Assembly: GCA_016271365.2 (NCBI GenBank)
Contig: CM057459.1
Span: 487,023,501-487,087,500, forward strand
DNA: 64,000 bases
Direction: 5' to 3'
Origin: Neoceratodus forsteri
Lineage: Eukaryota > Chordata > Ceratodontiformes > Ceratodontidae
Shown: positions 11,567 to 22,327 of the stretch, piece after piece
Numbering within the stretch: the stretch's first letter is position 1
How the letters are laid out: each line of letters starts with the position of its first letter
Translations under genes and position numbers: made by a program
The notes under the pieces: model-generated
Database searches by the model: none
Told to the model about the DNA's origin: nothing
What the model saw: only the letters and a program-made list of their open reading frames with translations

Positions 11567-11749
11567 AAAAAAGAAATTTAGGCACAGAGAGATGAGTTCC
11601 AGGGGACTGTGCCAAGCAGTTCAAATCTCCAGGAGCTGAAGCCAGTCAGGGAGATACAGAGTGCTGAATCTGCCTATAATTTTAGGCACCATCCACCAAC
11701 TGGGTTCACGGCTAGCAAGCTGGACTGGAGCTGCTTTCCTGAAGTGTGC
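11567..11749 (-). repeat. LINE 5' leader module, distal copy
   Basis: Second copy of the ~185-base leader, joined to the main monomer array at 11750. Differences from the first copy are scattered substitutions and a short indel near its start. Confidence 0.85.
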
Positions 11750-13960
11750 CTGGAATCTTGCTCTTGATGGCCGGCTGGACAGCACCCTGCGGCTGGCTAT
11801 GCTCAGCACCAGACTGCTAATGCAGAAGATGGAATCCCCCTCAGGGAATCCTGGAATCTTGCTCTTGAGGGCAGGCTGGGGAGCACCCTGTGGCTGGCTG
11901 CGCCAGCACCAGACCGCTAGTGCAGAAGATGGAATCCCTCTCAGGGAATCCTGGAATCTTGCTCTTGAGGGCAGGCTGGGGAGCACCCTGCAGATGACTG
12001 CGCTCAGCACCAGACCGCTAGTGCAGAAGATGGAATCCCCCTCAGGGAATCCTGGAATCTTGCTCTTGAGGGCAGGCTGGACAGCACCCTGTGGCTGGCT
12101 GCATTCAGCACCAGACCGCTAGTGCAGAAGATGGAATCCCCCTCAGGGAATCCTGGAATCTTGCTCTTGAGGGCAGGCTGGGGAGCACCCTGTGGCTGGC
12201 TGTGCTCAGCACCAGACCGCTAGTGCAGAAGATGGAATCCCCCTCAGGGAATCCTGGAATCTTGCTCTTGAGGGCCGGCTGGGGGGCACCCTGCGGCTGC
12301 ATTCAGCACCAGACCGCTAGTGCAGAAGATGGAATCCCCCTCAGGGAATCCTGGAATCTTGCTCTTGAGGGCAGGCTGGGGAGCACCCTGTGGCTGGCTG
12401 TGCTCAGCACCAGACCGCTAGTGCAGAAGATGGAATCCCCCTCAGGGAATCCTGGAATCTTGCTCTTGAGGGCAGGCTGGGGAGCACCCTGTGGCTGGCT
12501 GCATTCAGCACCAGACCGCTAGTGCAGAAGATGGAATCCCCCTCAGTGAATCCTGGAATCTTGCTCTTGAGGGCAGGCTGGGGAGCACCCTGCGGCTGGC
12601 TGCACTCAGCACCAGACCGCTAGTGCAGAAGATGGAATCCCCCTCAGGGAATCCTGGAATCTTGCTCTTGAGGACAGGCTGGGGAGCACCCTGTGGCTGG
12701 CTGTGCTCAGCACCAGACCGCTAGTGCAGAAGATGGAATCCCTCAGGGAATCCTGGAATCTTGCTCTTGAGGGCAGGCTGGGGAGCACCTTGTGGCTGGC
12801 TGCACTCAGCACCAGACCGCTAGTGCAGAAGATGGAATCCCCCTCAGGGAATCCTGGAATCTTGCTCTTGAGGGCAGGCTGGGGAGCACCCTGCAGATGA
12901 CTGCGCTCAGCACCAGACCGCTAGTGCAGAAGATGGAATCCCCCTCAGGGAATCCTGGAATCTTGCTCTTGAGGGCTGGTGGATAGCACCCTGCGGCTGG
13001 CTGCATTCAGCACCAGACCGCTAGTGCAGAAGATGGAACTCTCAGGGAATCCTGGAATCTTGCCCTTGAGGGCAGGCTGGGGAGCACCCTGTGGCTGGCT
13101 GTGCTCAACACCAGACCGCTAGTGCAGAAGATGGAATCCCCCTCAGGGAATCCTGGAATCTTGCTCTTGAGGGCAGGCTGGGGAGCACCCTGCGGCTGGC
13201 TACACTCAGCACCAGACTGCTAGTGCAGAAGATGGAATCCCCCTCAGGGAATCCTGGAATCTTGCTCTTGAGGGCAGGCTGGGGAGCACCTTGTGGCTGG
13301 CTGCGCTCAGCACCAGACCGCTAGTGCAGAAGATGGAATCCCCCTCAGGGAATCCTGGAATCTTGCTCTTGAGGGCAGGCTGGGGAGCACCCTGTGACTG
13401 GCTGCGCTCAGCACCAGACTGCTAGTGCAAAAGATGGAATCCCCCTCAGGGAATCCTGGAATCTTGCTCTTGAGGGCAGGCTGGGAAGCACCCTGCAGAT
13501 GGTTGCACTCAGCACCAGACCACTAGTGCAGAAGATGAAATCCCCCTCAGGGAATCCTGGAATCTTGCTCTTGAGGGCCGGCGGGACAGCACCCTGCGGC
13601 TGGCTGCATTCAGCACCAGACCGCTAGTGCAGAAGATGGAATCCCCCTCAGGGAATCCTGGAATCCTGCTCTTGAGGGCAGGCTGGGGAGCAACCTGTGG
13701 CTGGCTGTGCTCAGCACCAGACCGCTAGTGCAGAAGATGGAATCCCCCTCAGGGAATCCTGGAATCTTGCTCTTGAGGGCAGGCTGGGGAGCACCCTGTG
13801 GCTGGCTGTGCTCAGCACCAGACTGCTAGTGCAGAAGATGGAATCCCCCTCAGGGAATCCTGGAATCTTGCTCTTGAGGGTAGGCTGGGGAGCACCCTGT
13901 GTCCGGCTTCGCTCAGCACCAGACCGCTAGTGCAGAAGATGGAATCCCACTCAGGGAATC
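11750..13960 (-). repeat. 101-bp tandem monomer array (22 copies), putative LINE 5' promoter region
   Basis: Monomers start with CTGGAATCTTGCTCTTGAGG at about 11750, 11851, 11951, 12052, 12153, 12254, 12351 and so on to 13860. Most are exactly 101 bases; a few are 97-100. Sequence between copies is highly similar with scattered substitutions. Because 101 is not a multiple of 3 and the unit lacks stops in some frames, overlapping open frames of 60-150 codons appear on both strands; these are by-products. The array ends at 13960 where hAT sequence begins. By analogy with the monomer promoters of mouse L1, a transcriptional role is inferred. Confidence 0.9.
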
Positions 13961-15459
13961 CTAGCCACTATATGACAGGGGAGGAATTTACATTGCCTTG
14001 ATAGAATGCTAGTAGTAGTTGGCTGCATCTTTTTCAACAACATCCCTCAGTTCAAGAATTGTCTGTTATGAAAAGTAGGTGCTGGAGAGCACTTTTCATT
14101 TGGGGCACGCTTTGGACATAAAGTAAAGGAAACCAACATTTTCCACAGAAGAAAATGGGAGATAAAAAGTGATCCTCTCTGTTGTGGTAGCATTCAATGC
14201 CTTGCTACTAAATGACAGGGGAGGAATTTACATTGCCTTTATAGAATGCTAGTAATAGTTGGCTGGATCTTTTTTGGCAGGTGATTTTTGGGAACAGTTT
14301 TGTGTGTGCACCATGTTGCTCTGAGGTTATCATTGATGGAGATGGTGTCAAGAAACATGACTTGGCTGAGAAGTTTTTCAGGGTGACACTGCTGCTGCTG
14401 CTGCTCTTGCTCTCTTCAGTGAATTCACACTTTCAGGGGTACTACTGACCTTCTCATCATCAACCACTTTTTCCTCCACAATCTCCTCCACCTCACCTCT
14501 ACTTCCCCAAACCCCTACAGATACTTTCAGCTGATGCATTTGCTACCAACCTAACCATGCAGTATGTTTTTCTTTAAGATGGATATGTTATCCACCTGTA
14601 CCAGCACAAGACTCTTTCTTGCCATGGCTTACTCGGACCTGACAAAGGTGGCATACATCCACAGTGTCTTCTTTTGGATCAGTAATAAAAAAGTCCCACA
14701 AAAGGGATTTTGAAGGATGCACACATTTATGTGGAGCAACAGTTGTAGTGTTGTATGTGGTCACCACAACCACACTTCTTTCTGTTCTGGGATATGTCTC
14801 ATCATTTATTAGCTTTTGTGACACAAGTTGCCTACCGTTCAATGTGAAAAAAAATTGTACACTTTGCTATTACATTTTGTTTTTTTTTTCCTTTCAGGCA
14901 ACCACAAAGGATTGATTATAGTGTCATCCTCACCTTCACCCTTCATTTCCTACCCCTCTTCCTCCTTTTGCAGGTCCTGCTCGTCCTCATTTTTCTGACA
15001 TGGCAGTGGAATGTGCAACTCTGCCACTACATTATCCTCAGACTCAGGTCCAGTGCCACTAACCACCGGTAGGGACTCTTTTGCATAGTTTTTAACACCA
15101 CCACCATGTTTACTCAATGGTGTTGATGTTGTTGAGGAAATTTCAGATGACAGATCTTGGCTCTGGCTGCCATCTTCATCAACTAAGAGAGCAGCCAAGT
15201 CAAGTTCTGCAAGCATCTTTTTAACAGTGCTACTACCATCACACTCTGCAGATACACTATTACCTGCTGCATCTGTACTACGCACTCGTCCACCTCCACC
15301 AGTGGTCACCATTGCTAACTTCCCTGCCTTTCCTCCCTGTCTACCCATTTCTTTCCCTCTTCCACTTATTGTAATGTGGTTATGTGTACAAGTAGTACTG
15401 ACTTGAAAAAGAATAAAAATACTGCCAATAGTTAAATAGTTACGATCAAATAAAAACAA
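13961..15459 (-). pseudogene. hAT transposase N-terminal part with BED finger (copy 1, 5' half)
   Basis: An open frame at 15459-14950 is rich in Gly, Ser and acidic residues and would be the N-terminal leader. At 14842-14588 comes SLLWDFFITDP followed by CHLC, the start of a BED finger; after one stop codon the frame continues HIHLKEKH, completing the Cys2-His2 pattern. Nearer 14250 the minus strand reads KIQPTITSIL, similar to the linker between the BED finger and catalytic domain of ZBED/Ac-type hATs. The gene is cut at 13960 by the LINE and resumes at 6594. A (CTG)n tract lies at 14389-14406. Confidence 0.75.
13964..14275. repeat. ~72-bp direct repeat pair in the hAT linker
   Basis: Bases 13964-14035 and 14203-14275 share ATGACAGGGGAGGAATTTAC and the following 50 bases with few differences. 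The ~167 bases between them are unrelated. In the minus strand each copy encodes the QPTxTSIL linker, so it is a local duplication in the hAT gene or a footprint of rearrangement. Confidence 0.8.
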
Positions 15460-15707
15460 AATAAAGACAAGAAAAGGTTAAAGTATTATGAAAAACTAGG
15501 GTTAAAGTATTATGAAAAACTAATAATCACAAATATTAACAACTAAGTACCTCAGAGCCCTAGACAGATGTTAGTATTTTAACCACACTGGAACACCGAG
15601 AGTGTACAGAAATTATGGGACTTGGAAAAAAAATGAGAAATGAGATTTTCAGCATTTGAGAACAAACTCTGGTCAGAGGCAACCAGGCAGCATAATGCTA
15701 TTTACTG

Positions 15708-16125
15708 TGTCAGTAGCTCAGCAGGTTGCACACTCACCTGTTAGGCCAGAAGATCAGAAGGCTGTAGGTTTTATACCCACATCAGGCACTTGGGTTAAAT
15801 CCCAATACATGCCCTGTAGTACAGCATGAGGGGTTTGCTGCACTTCTGAGGTGCCATCTGTCAGATGAGGTGTTAAACCGAGATCCCTTCTGCATGGTCT
15901 AGTGGTTGTTTAGGTGGACATTAAAAGATTCTATAGCACTTCATGAAAAGAATAGGGGCATTTCCCTAGTGTCCTGGCCAGTTTCCCTCATTCAGTAAAA
16001 TACTACCAACATCTTCATCGGTTTCAATTTCAGTTGCTTACCATCTGTACCCAACCCTGGTCACCCCAGAAAAAGGGACTTCTGTTTCAGTGGTCCTACC
16101 TGATATTCATCAAGTAAATTAATAC
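15708..16125 (+). mobile_element. V-SINE-like tRNA-derived SINE
   Basis: The head has a tRNA-type A box (TAGCTCAGCAGG, 15714-15725) and a B box-like GGTTTTATACC about 43 bases later. The body contains the segment GTTAAACCGAGATCCC, GACATTAAAAGATTC, and CCTAGTGTCCTGGCC, a central domain shared with the V-SINE superfamily of fish and lungfish (established family, recognised from memory). The LINE-type tail is diverged or missing. The body also matches the two palindromic copies at 21235-21940. Confidence 0.7.
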
Positions 16126-16409
16126 ATTTTATAGGGGTTAGGAGCTATCTACAATGGAATATATAATATATACATACACACACTGTATATATAGCCTCAA
16201 GCAGCTCAATATTTTGTTTAAAACTGGCAGCAAGTAACAGTGATTGCTGGACCTGTTAAAATTAACACATTCTCTGGTGTCCACAAGTATAACCCTCTCT
16301 TTTACTGCTGGGCCTGCTAATACAATAATTTCCTGGTGTGCAGTGGCACCATTGTTGTTCAATTGCCTGTTGCAGTAGTAACAAATAATTATTTTGCTGG
16401 AGTATAAGG

Positions 16410-16580
16410 CCTGTCTGGTCCAGTGGTATGGAGGGATGAGGTGCTAGGTGCCTTATTGCCCACCACATCAGTGACCCAAGTTCAGGGATATGCCAGATTG
16501 TCAGGGGTTGGGAAGCAGACTGAACATTCATCACATAGCTGTCCTGTCCTTCCAGAGAAAGGCATGCTGACTTGACATTT
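16410..16580 (+). repeat. SINE-like dispersed repeat, copy 2 of 4
   Basis: The head GTCCAGTGGTATGGAGGGAT, then GAGGTGCTAGGTGCC and AGTGACCCAAGTTCAGG matches the order of blocks in the copies at 4872, 26541 and 36084. It is the most diverged together with the 36084 copy. Confidence 0.5.
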
Positions 16581-16951
16581 GGTTTTCCCCAGGTGAAGGC
16601 TGAACTCAAGAAAGGGAAAAATACAGAAATGGCTAGCGCAGGCTCCATAAAGCCCTACCCAGCTACCTCTGTCCCACATGACCACCTGGATAACTGGTTG
16701 AGTTGTGGATGTAAGTGACTAGGTGGGGATAAGGATGGGTCTCCCTTTTCTGGACACCCTATCATGGGGGAGGGAGGCAATCCATGGGAACTTTGGGCTC
16801 TGTGGTTTGGGACAGGGGTGTGATGGACAAGGGAGGTAGGAATAGGGCTGAGAGCCTGTCCGAGTCAACTGGCAAAGCAAAATGTTTTATGGGGAGGAAA
16901 AATGCTGCAGTATGTTTGACCTTAACACATTCAGTATACTCAACCCTCCCA

Positions 16952-17253
16952 TTATGGGTGTGGATGCGTTGTTACAGTAAACCTATCTAGTATATGTAAT
17001 AATGTACAGGGTCTCTTACCAGGGTACTACGGAGCCAGAGGTAGGAGTTATAAGGGGATGACATTTCTTACACCTGTAGAATAAAATAGAAGAAAGGGGT
17101 TACAAAGGATCCTCAGTTCTTAGTTACTAGGAAGGATAAAACAGGTTATATATTGTAGTACTTATCTGATGGGGAAGGAGTTCACATCCTGAGAGACCCG
17201 TGAAAGTAAAGAGAAGAACGTTAATATGGAGTAAATACAGTAGTGGGAACAAC
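16952..17253 (+). repeat. Diverged LTR fragment related to the 41664/62031 LTRs
   Basis: From GTTGTTACAGT onward the blocks match those LTRs in order: AGAGGTAGGAGT, GGGATGACATT, ACACCTGTAGAATAAAATAGA, GGGGTTACAAAGGATC, ACTTATCTGAT, GGAGTTCACATCCTGAGAGA. Identity by eye is well below that between the two main LTRs, so this is an older or different subfamily copy. Its end merges into an AG-repeat. Confidence 0.65.

Positions 17254-17294
<41 letters not shown>
17254..17294. repeat. (AG)n microsatellite
   Basis: A nearly pure AG dinucleotide run with one AAAG interruption, located at the end of the LTR fragment. Confidence 0.9.
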
Positions 17295-17814
17295 TATGAA
17301 ATGAGTATAGTACAGTGTAAGAGGTAAAAAACAAATACAGCTGTAGAGGGATTCATTAAATTAAATGAAGTAAAAGATAGAGACAAGCTTAATTTAAGTA
17401 GTATCCTAACATCAGCAACTGTTTACCATGAGTGTCAAAAACAAAACACAAAAAAACAGAATAAAGAAACGTTAGTTACCATTGGAAAAGCTGTTCCTGT
17501 GTTTTCACCCTGACTTGCATGTTGTTTTTAGTGTGTGATCTAGATCACTTAGACATTTCTGTGCAAATGAGATACACCATTTTTAGTTCTCAGACCTGTC
17601 CTCTGCAGAAGGGCCACTGAAGGCTAGAATTGCTGGCCCAGGTGGGTGCATGCCAGGCATGTTGCCAGAAAATAAATCTTGCACATTGCATGTTAAACTG
17701 AATCTAGGAGTGCTGATCATTCTTTTCTTTTGTTATTACGAGCTGTCTGCTTTGCTTATGCACCGCCTTTTCCTTCATTTGTGCACCACTCTATACAACT
17801 AACACAATAGCCAC
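17295..17814. other. Spacer, no gene recognised
   Basis: No coding motif is visible. A segment at 17590-17710 ending near AATAAATCTTGC may be the 3' end of an unidentified repeat. Confidence 0.4.
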
Positions 17815-19278
17815 AGCACTGACCCCTGACCATCACAGGACTGACCATCCCACCCCTGACAGTCTCAGGACTGTACCCCCTCAGACAGTCACAGGACTAA
17901 CACCCTCCACTGTCAGTCACAGCACTGGGCATCTATGTCTGACAGTCGCAGAACTGATCCCCATTCCCAACAATCACAGCACTACACCCCATCACCATGA
18001 CATCACTATACCCATATCCCCGACAGTCACATGGATGACACTTCCCACAGACAATCACAGCAGTAATCCCCTTCCCCACCAGTCACAACACTACATCACA
18101 GCATTGATGACCACCCCACACAGCCTGGACCACAACATGCCCCCCCCCCGAGCAGTCACTTAGTTGGGAGCTTAATACAACCTTCCTGCTGCATGTACAA
18201 CTTCCTGCAAATGCTAACTGTTCCTCAGAGTTGTAGAATTGCACAGAAGCAGACCCCAAAAGTCAGAGGAATGACCCTTGCCTTGATAGTCACATAAATA
18301 ACACCCTAACCCTGACAGTAACATAACAGGCCCTCCTCCCGACAATCAATGGACTGTACCACTGCTCTAACAGTTACAGTACTGACACCGTCCACCATTA
18401 GTCACGGCAATAACCAACCCCCCCAACATTGGATGTACCCCCTCCCACACAATCACAGGACTGTTCCCTCAGTCACAGGACTTTTACCTCCAACAGTCAC
18501 AGGACTGTACCCCTCCACAGTAACAGGACTGTATCACCCCCTCCCACACAAGCATAGGCTTGAACCCCCCATCACAAGACTGTATCACCCCACTGACAAT
18601 CACAGGACTATCACCCTCCACTGACAATCTTGACAATGACTACCCACCTCTGGCAGTCACAGCACTGATCCACACCCCTGAGAGTTACAACACTTTCTCA
18701 GTATTCCCAATAGTCATAGAACTGCTCTCCTACCCCACCCCCCAACCTGGCAGTCACAGCAATGACCTTACATCCCTCAGAGTCACAGCACTAATCCCCA
18801 TTCCCCCATAGTAACATCACTAGTCACGGTACTGCACCCTACCCCCACCTTACAGCACTGATCATCAATCCCCAGCAGTCACACCACAGCCACCTCACCT
18901 CCAAAAGTCACAGAAATGACACCCCCTACCATCAGTCACAGCACCAATTCCCATCCCCGACAATGACAGCACTGACCTATTACTTCTAACGGTCATCGCA
19001 CTGACCCCCATCCACAACAGCCACAGCACTACCTCCTCATCCACAATGATCACAGGACTGCCACCTCAACCCTCCGACAGTCACAGAACTGTACCACCTT
19101 TAATAGTCACAGAACTAACACCTTCCACCATCAGTTACAGTGGCTACCTACCTGACAGTCACAGTGCTATCCCCTATCCCCCAACAGTGACAGCGCTTCA
19201 CTCTAAACCCAACAGTCACAGCACTACCCACCACGACAGTCAAAGCACTGTCCCTCTACATTCACGACAGTCACAGGG
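17815..19278. repeat. Degenerate minisatellite, consensus close to ACAGTCACAGCACTGACCCC
   Basis: The phrase CAGTCACAG(C/G)ACTG recurs dozens of times at spacings of roughly 25-40 bases, joined by variable CCCC/ATCCCC linkers. Units are strongly diverged in sequence and length. The same unit continues at 19526-19732 and again at 23340-23400, so the CR1 copies lie inside one array. Confidence 0.85.
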
Positions 19279-19525
19279 CAGATACATAGAAACATAGAAT
19301 TTGACAGCAGATAAGGACCGCTTGGCCCACCCAGTCAGCCCATCTCCCTACCTGATGGATAACCTGCAGATCCTAGTTAACCAGCAGCCTACTTCTTCCT
19401 ACCCCCACCCCCTAGAATTGCCTTATGACTGCCCCATGCATGCTTGAATTCCACCACTGTTTTTGACTCCACAACCTCCTCTGGAAAGCCGCTCCATACA
19501 TCCACAACCCTCTCTGTGAAAAATA
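19279..19525 (-). mobile_element. CR1 LINE (family A), 3' fragment
   Basis: Begins with ATAGAAACATAGAATTTGAC, the reverse complement of a 3' end carrying ATTCTATG-type octamers, and continues with the C-terminal RT region (minus strand). It is 5'-truncated after about 250 bases and then returns to minisatellite sequence. Confidence 0.85.
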
Positions 19526-19732
19526 CCTCTATAGACAGACACAGCAGTAATCCCCACCCCACAGTCACAAAACCTCCCCCCCCCACTGCCAAAAGTTGCA
19601 GTCCTGCCTCCCATCTGACAGTCATGGCACTGACCACACAACCCTTGACAATAACTGCACTGGCTCCACACCCACATCTGTTAAAGCACCGACACCCCAA
19701 CCACAGCAATCACAGTACTGACCCCATCATAG
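19526..19732. repeat. Minisatellite segment between two CR1 insertions
   Basis: CAGTCATGGCACTGACC-type units identical in style to 17815-19278. Confidence 0.7.
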
Positions 19733-20416
19733 AATACAGAAACATAGAATTTGATGGCAGATAAGGAATGCTTGGCCCACCTAGTCTGCCCATTTCCCTA
19801 CCTAATGGATAAGCTGCAGATTTTAGTTAACCAACAGCCTATTTCTTCCTATCTCCCCCCACTAGAATTGCCTTATGTCTGTTCCATGCATTCTTGAATT
19901 CCCCCAACTGTTTTTGACTCCACTACCTCCTCAGGAAGGCTGCTCCATGTATCCACAACCCTCTCTGAAAAAATACTTTCTCACATTACCTCTGAGCTGT
20001 CCCCCTCTATCTTCAAATTGTGCCCTCTTGTTCTTGCACATCTCTTTTTCTGAAAGATGCTACACTCTTGGACTTTGTTGATTCCCTTGAGGTACTTGAA
20101 AGTTTCTAGCATGCCCCCCTTCCAGGGTATACATATTAAGCTCCTTTAATCTCTCTTCATATGTCTTCTAGTGTAGACCCTGCACCATTTTAGTTGCCCT
20201 CCTCTGGACAGTCTCCATCCTGTCTGTCCTGATGGAGATGGGTTCTCCAGAACTGCACACAGTACTCCAGATGGGGTCTCACCAACCATCTGTACAGAAG
20301 GATAACAATTTCCTGTTTTCTACTGGTGATGCCTCTCCCTATGCATCCCAGTATCCCTCCAGCCTGCCTTACTGCCTTCTCACATTGCTTGCCCACCTTA
20401 AGGTCATTTGATATGA

Positions 20417-20965
20417 CTACCTCCAGGTCTCTTTCCATTTTTGCTGTTGTGAGTATCTCACCCCCATTGTGTACTCTTCCTCTGGGTTTTTGTTTCCCAG
20501 GTGCATTACTTTGCACTTCTTTGTACTGAATCTAAGCTGCCATACATGTGACCATTCCTCCAACATTGCCAAGTCCCTTTGCATCCTTTCCACCCCACCT
20601 TCTGTATCGACCCTGTTGCAGATCTCTGTGCTGTCTGCAAATAAACATACTTTTCCTTCCACTCCATCTGCAATGTCACTTAAAAAGACATTACAGAGGA
20701 CCGGTCCCAGAACTGAACCCTTCGGTACCCAGCTATTAACCCCCCTTTCTTCAAAGTGGACTCTGTTTTCTATTATCCTCTGCGTCCTGTTTTCTAGCCA
20801 ATTCTTTACCCAGGCTACCACATTGGGACCCACTCCAAGGCTGGCTAACTTGCATATTAAACTTTTGTGTGGGACTGTGTCAAATGCCTTGCTGAAGTCT
20901 AGGCAGGCCATGTTCACAGCCCCTCTCTGATCTACTACTTCGGTCACCCAGTCAAAGATATCCAT
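20417..20965 (-). pseudogene. CR1 RT fragment (palm to C-terminus)
   Basis: A 182-codon frame contains ACLDFSKAFDTVPHKSL, VPKGSVLGPVLCNVFLSDI and VCLFADSTEICN; the catalytic FADD is FADS here, a loss of the second Asp. It continues with AMLEEWSHVWQLRF and KCKVMHLGN. The further C-terminal blocks (GGILGCIGRGI, YRWLVRPHLEY) follow at 20516-20190 in another frame. Confidence 0.85.
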
Positions 20966-21062
20966 TATATATGTGTGGCATTACCTTCCTGCTGTGAATC
21001 CATGCTGCCCTTGGTCCTGTGCCCCTCTGGCCTCTAGGAACTCAACATAGAGGATAATGGAT

Positions 21063-21173
21063 GGGCAACAGTTAACAACAACCCTGTTAACTTCGACAGG
21101 TTGTCATGACAACCAAGTACGGGTGGCAGACAACCTCGAGAAGTTAACACAGGGTTGTTGTTAGCTGTTGCCC
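21063..21173. repeat. Inverted repeat (hairpin), ~43-45-bp arms
   Basis: Arms 21063-21105 and 21129-21173 pair with only a few mismatches and small bulges (GGGCAACAGTTAACAACAAC against its near-exact reverse complement); the loop is about 23 bases. Confidence 0.9.
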
Positions 21174-21177
21174 ACCC

Positions 21178-22010
21178 AGCGGAGGGGGGGCTCACAATCA
21201 AGAAATGTTCAACTGGTGCCCATACACTATGCAAGATAATTTATTTTATTTTATTTTATTTATTTAGTTTTTGTTGACCGGGTAAGTGCACTAGACAAGT
21301 CCTGCCTATTTTCAGGCACGACCCAGTGGAGGGAGATACAGATGAATGCCAACTGACCTTGAACCAGATTAAACTGTTGGTGATATTTTTAGTGAATGAG
21401 GGAAATTTGGCTAGGACACCGGGGAAATTCCCCTACTCTTTTTAAGCTAAGTGCCATAGGATCTTTAACATCCACCTGAACCACCACCAATCCAAGCAGA
21501 TGGGACCCTCGGTTTAACATCTCATCTGAAAGAGCGGCACTTCAAGTGCAGCACCATCTCATACTGCACTACAGTGTCTGGCACTTGGGTTGATATCCCA
21601 GTACTGACACTGTAGTGCAGCATGAGAAGGGTGCTGCACTTCTGAGGTGACGTCTTTCCGATGAAACATTAAACCGAGGTCCCATCTGCCTGGATCGGTG
21701 GTAGTTAAGGTGGATGTTAAAGATCCCATGGCACTTATTGAAAAAGAGTAGGGTAATTTCCCCGGTGTCCTGGCCAAATTTCCCTCATTCACTGAAAATA
21801 TCACCAACAGTTTAATCTGGTTCAAGGTCAGTTGGCATTCATCTGTATCCCCTTTCCCCTGGTTGTGCCTGAAAATGGGCAGGATTTGTCTAGTGCACTT
21901 ACCCGGTCAACAAAAACTAAATGAATAAAATAAAATAAATTATCTTGTATAGTGTATGGGCAACAGTTGAACTTTTCTTAATCGTGACACCCCCCCCGCC
22001 GCCGCCAACA
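21178..22010. repeat. Large inverted repeat, arms ~400 bp, containing V-SINE-like bodies
   Basis: The left arm (about 21178-21575, minus orientation) and right arm (about 21590-22010, plus) are close reverse complements. Each includes the V-SINE-like body (GTTAAACCGAGG, GTTAAAGATCC, TTTCCCCGGTGTCCT), the LINE-type tail (CTAGTGCACTTACCCGGTCA) and, outside the tail, a matching flank (GTATGGGCAACAG/TTCTTAATCGTGAC). Because the flank is duplicated too, the arms arose by inverted duplication rather than by two SINE insertions. The SINE head is missing at the centre. Confidence 0.85.
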
Positions 22011-22220
22011 TGACAAGAAGCCCCGCTTGCTCCACATTCTCATTATGTCCCAGACTCAAGTTTCCCAAATCAAAATGAAGCTACTCACCAATTCTGAAGA
22101 TTGGGACTGTCCTTTCTACAGTGATGCTGCTTTCTTTTGAATGGATCTTGCTGCTGCTCACCGTTTACCCATGATCTGTCCTCAACGTCCTCTGGCTGCA
22201 CATTCGCAATGAGTATCGAT

Positions 22221-22294
22221 GCTGTTGTACCATCGTGGTGATGTCTTCAGGATGGTACAACACCTTCATGACATCGCCACGATTGTACAAACAG
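22221..22294. repeat. Imperfect hairpin, ~31-bp arms
   Basis: GCTGTTGTACCATCGTGGTG and the following 11 bases pair with 22263-22294 with several mismatches; the 11-base loop repeats ATGGTACAACA. Confidence 0.75.
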
Positions 22295-22327
22295 CTGTGT
22301 CTTTCTACTGAATTTAGCCATCAACAA

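Larger units (their letters stand above)
6595..13960 (-). mobile_element. L2/Rex1-like LINE with tandem-monomer 5' region, inserted in hAT
   Basis: On the minus strand the element reads: monomer array (13960-11750), leader, spacer, two more monomers, second leader, an ORF2 with AP-type endonuclease and reverse transcriptase, a 3' UTR and an A-rich tail (about 6640-6596). The two ends abut hAT sequence, N-terminal hAT on the right and catalytic hAT on the left, which is why the array is assigned to the LINE. The clade call rests on YADD, the GDLNINW endonuclease block and the 2A-like preface typical of L2/CR1/Rex1-group LINEs. No clear target-site duplication was found. ORF2 is broken by stops and shifts. 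Confidence 0.75.
21049..22327. mobile_element. ~1.28-kb insertion in CR1 carrying hairpins and a V-SINE palindrome
   Basis: The CR1 reading frame stops matching at about 21046 and resumes at about 22328. Between these lie, in order: a 45-bp-arm hairpin, a large inverted repeat built from two V-SINE-like bodies, about 200 bases of unrecognised sequence and an imperfect 31-bp-arm hairpin. No transposase frame is seen. A possible ATA duplication flanks it but is too short to be decisive. The structure resembles a foldback or MITE-like composite; this is inference. Confidence 0.6.

Noticed and set aside
11750..13960. CRISPR-like array
   Set aside because: Units are contiguous 101-bp repeats with no unique spacers, in a vertebrate retrotransposon context.
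10961..14001. Many overlapping open frames of 60-153 codons on both strands
   Set aside because: They repeat the same translation with a 101-base period and come from stop-free frames of the monomer; no start, domain or codon signal supports a protein.
21178..22010. Two independent V-SINE insertions in opposite orientation
   Set aside because: The non-SINE flank beyond each tail is also inverted and shared, which independent insertions would not produce.
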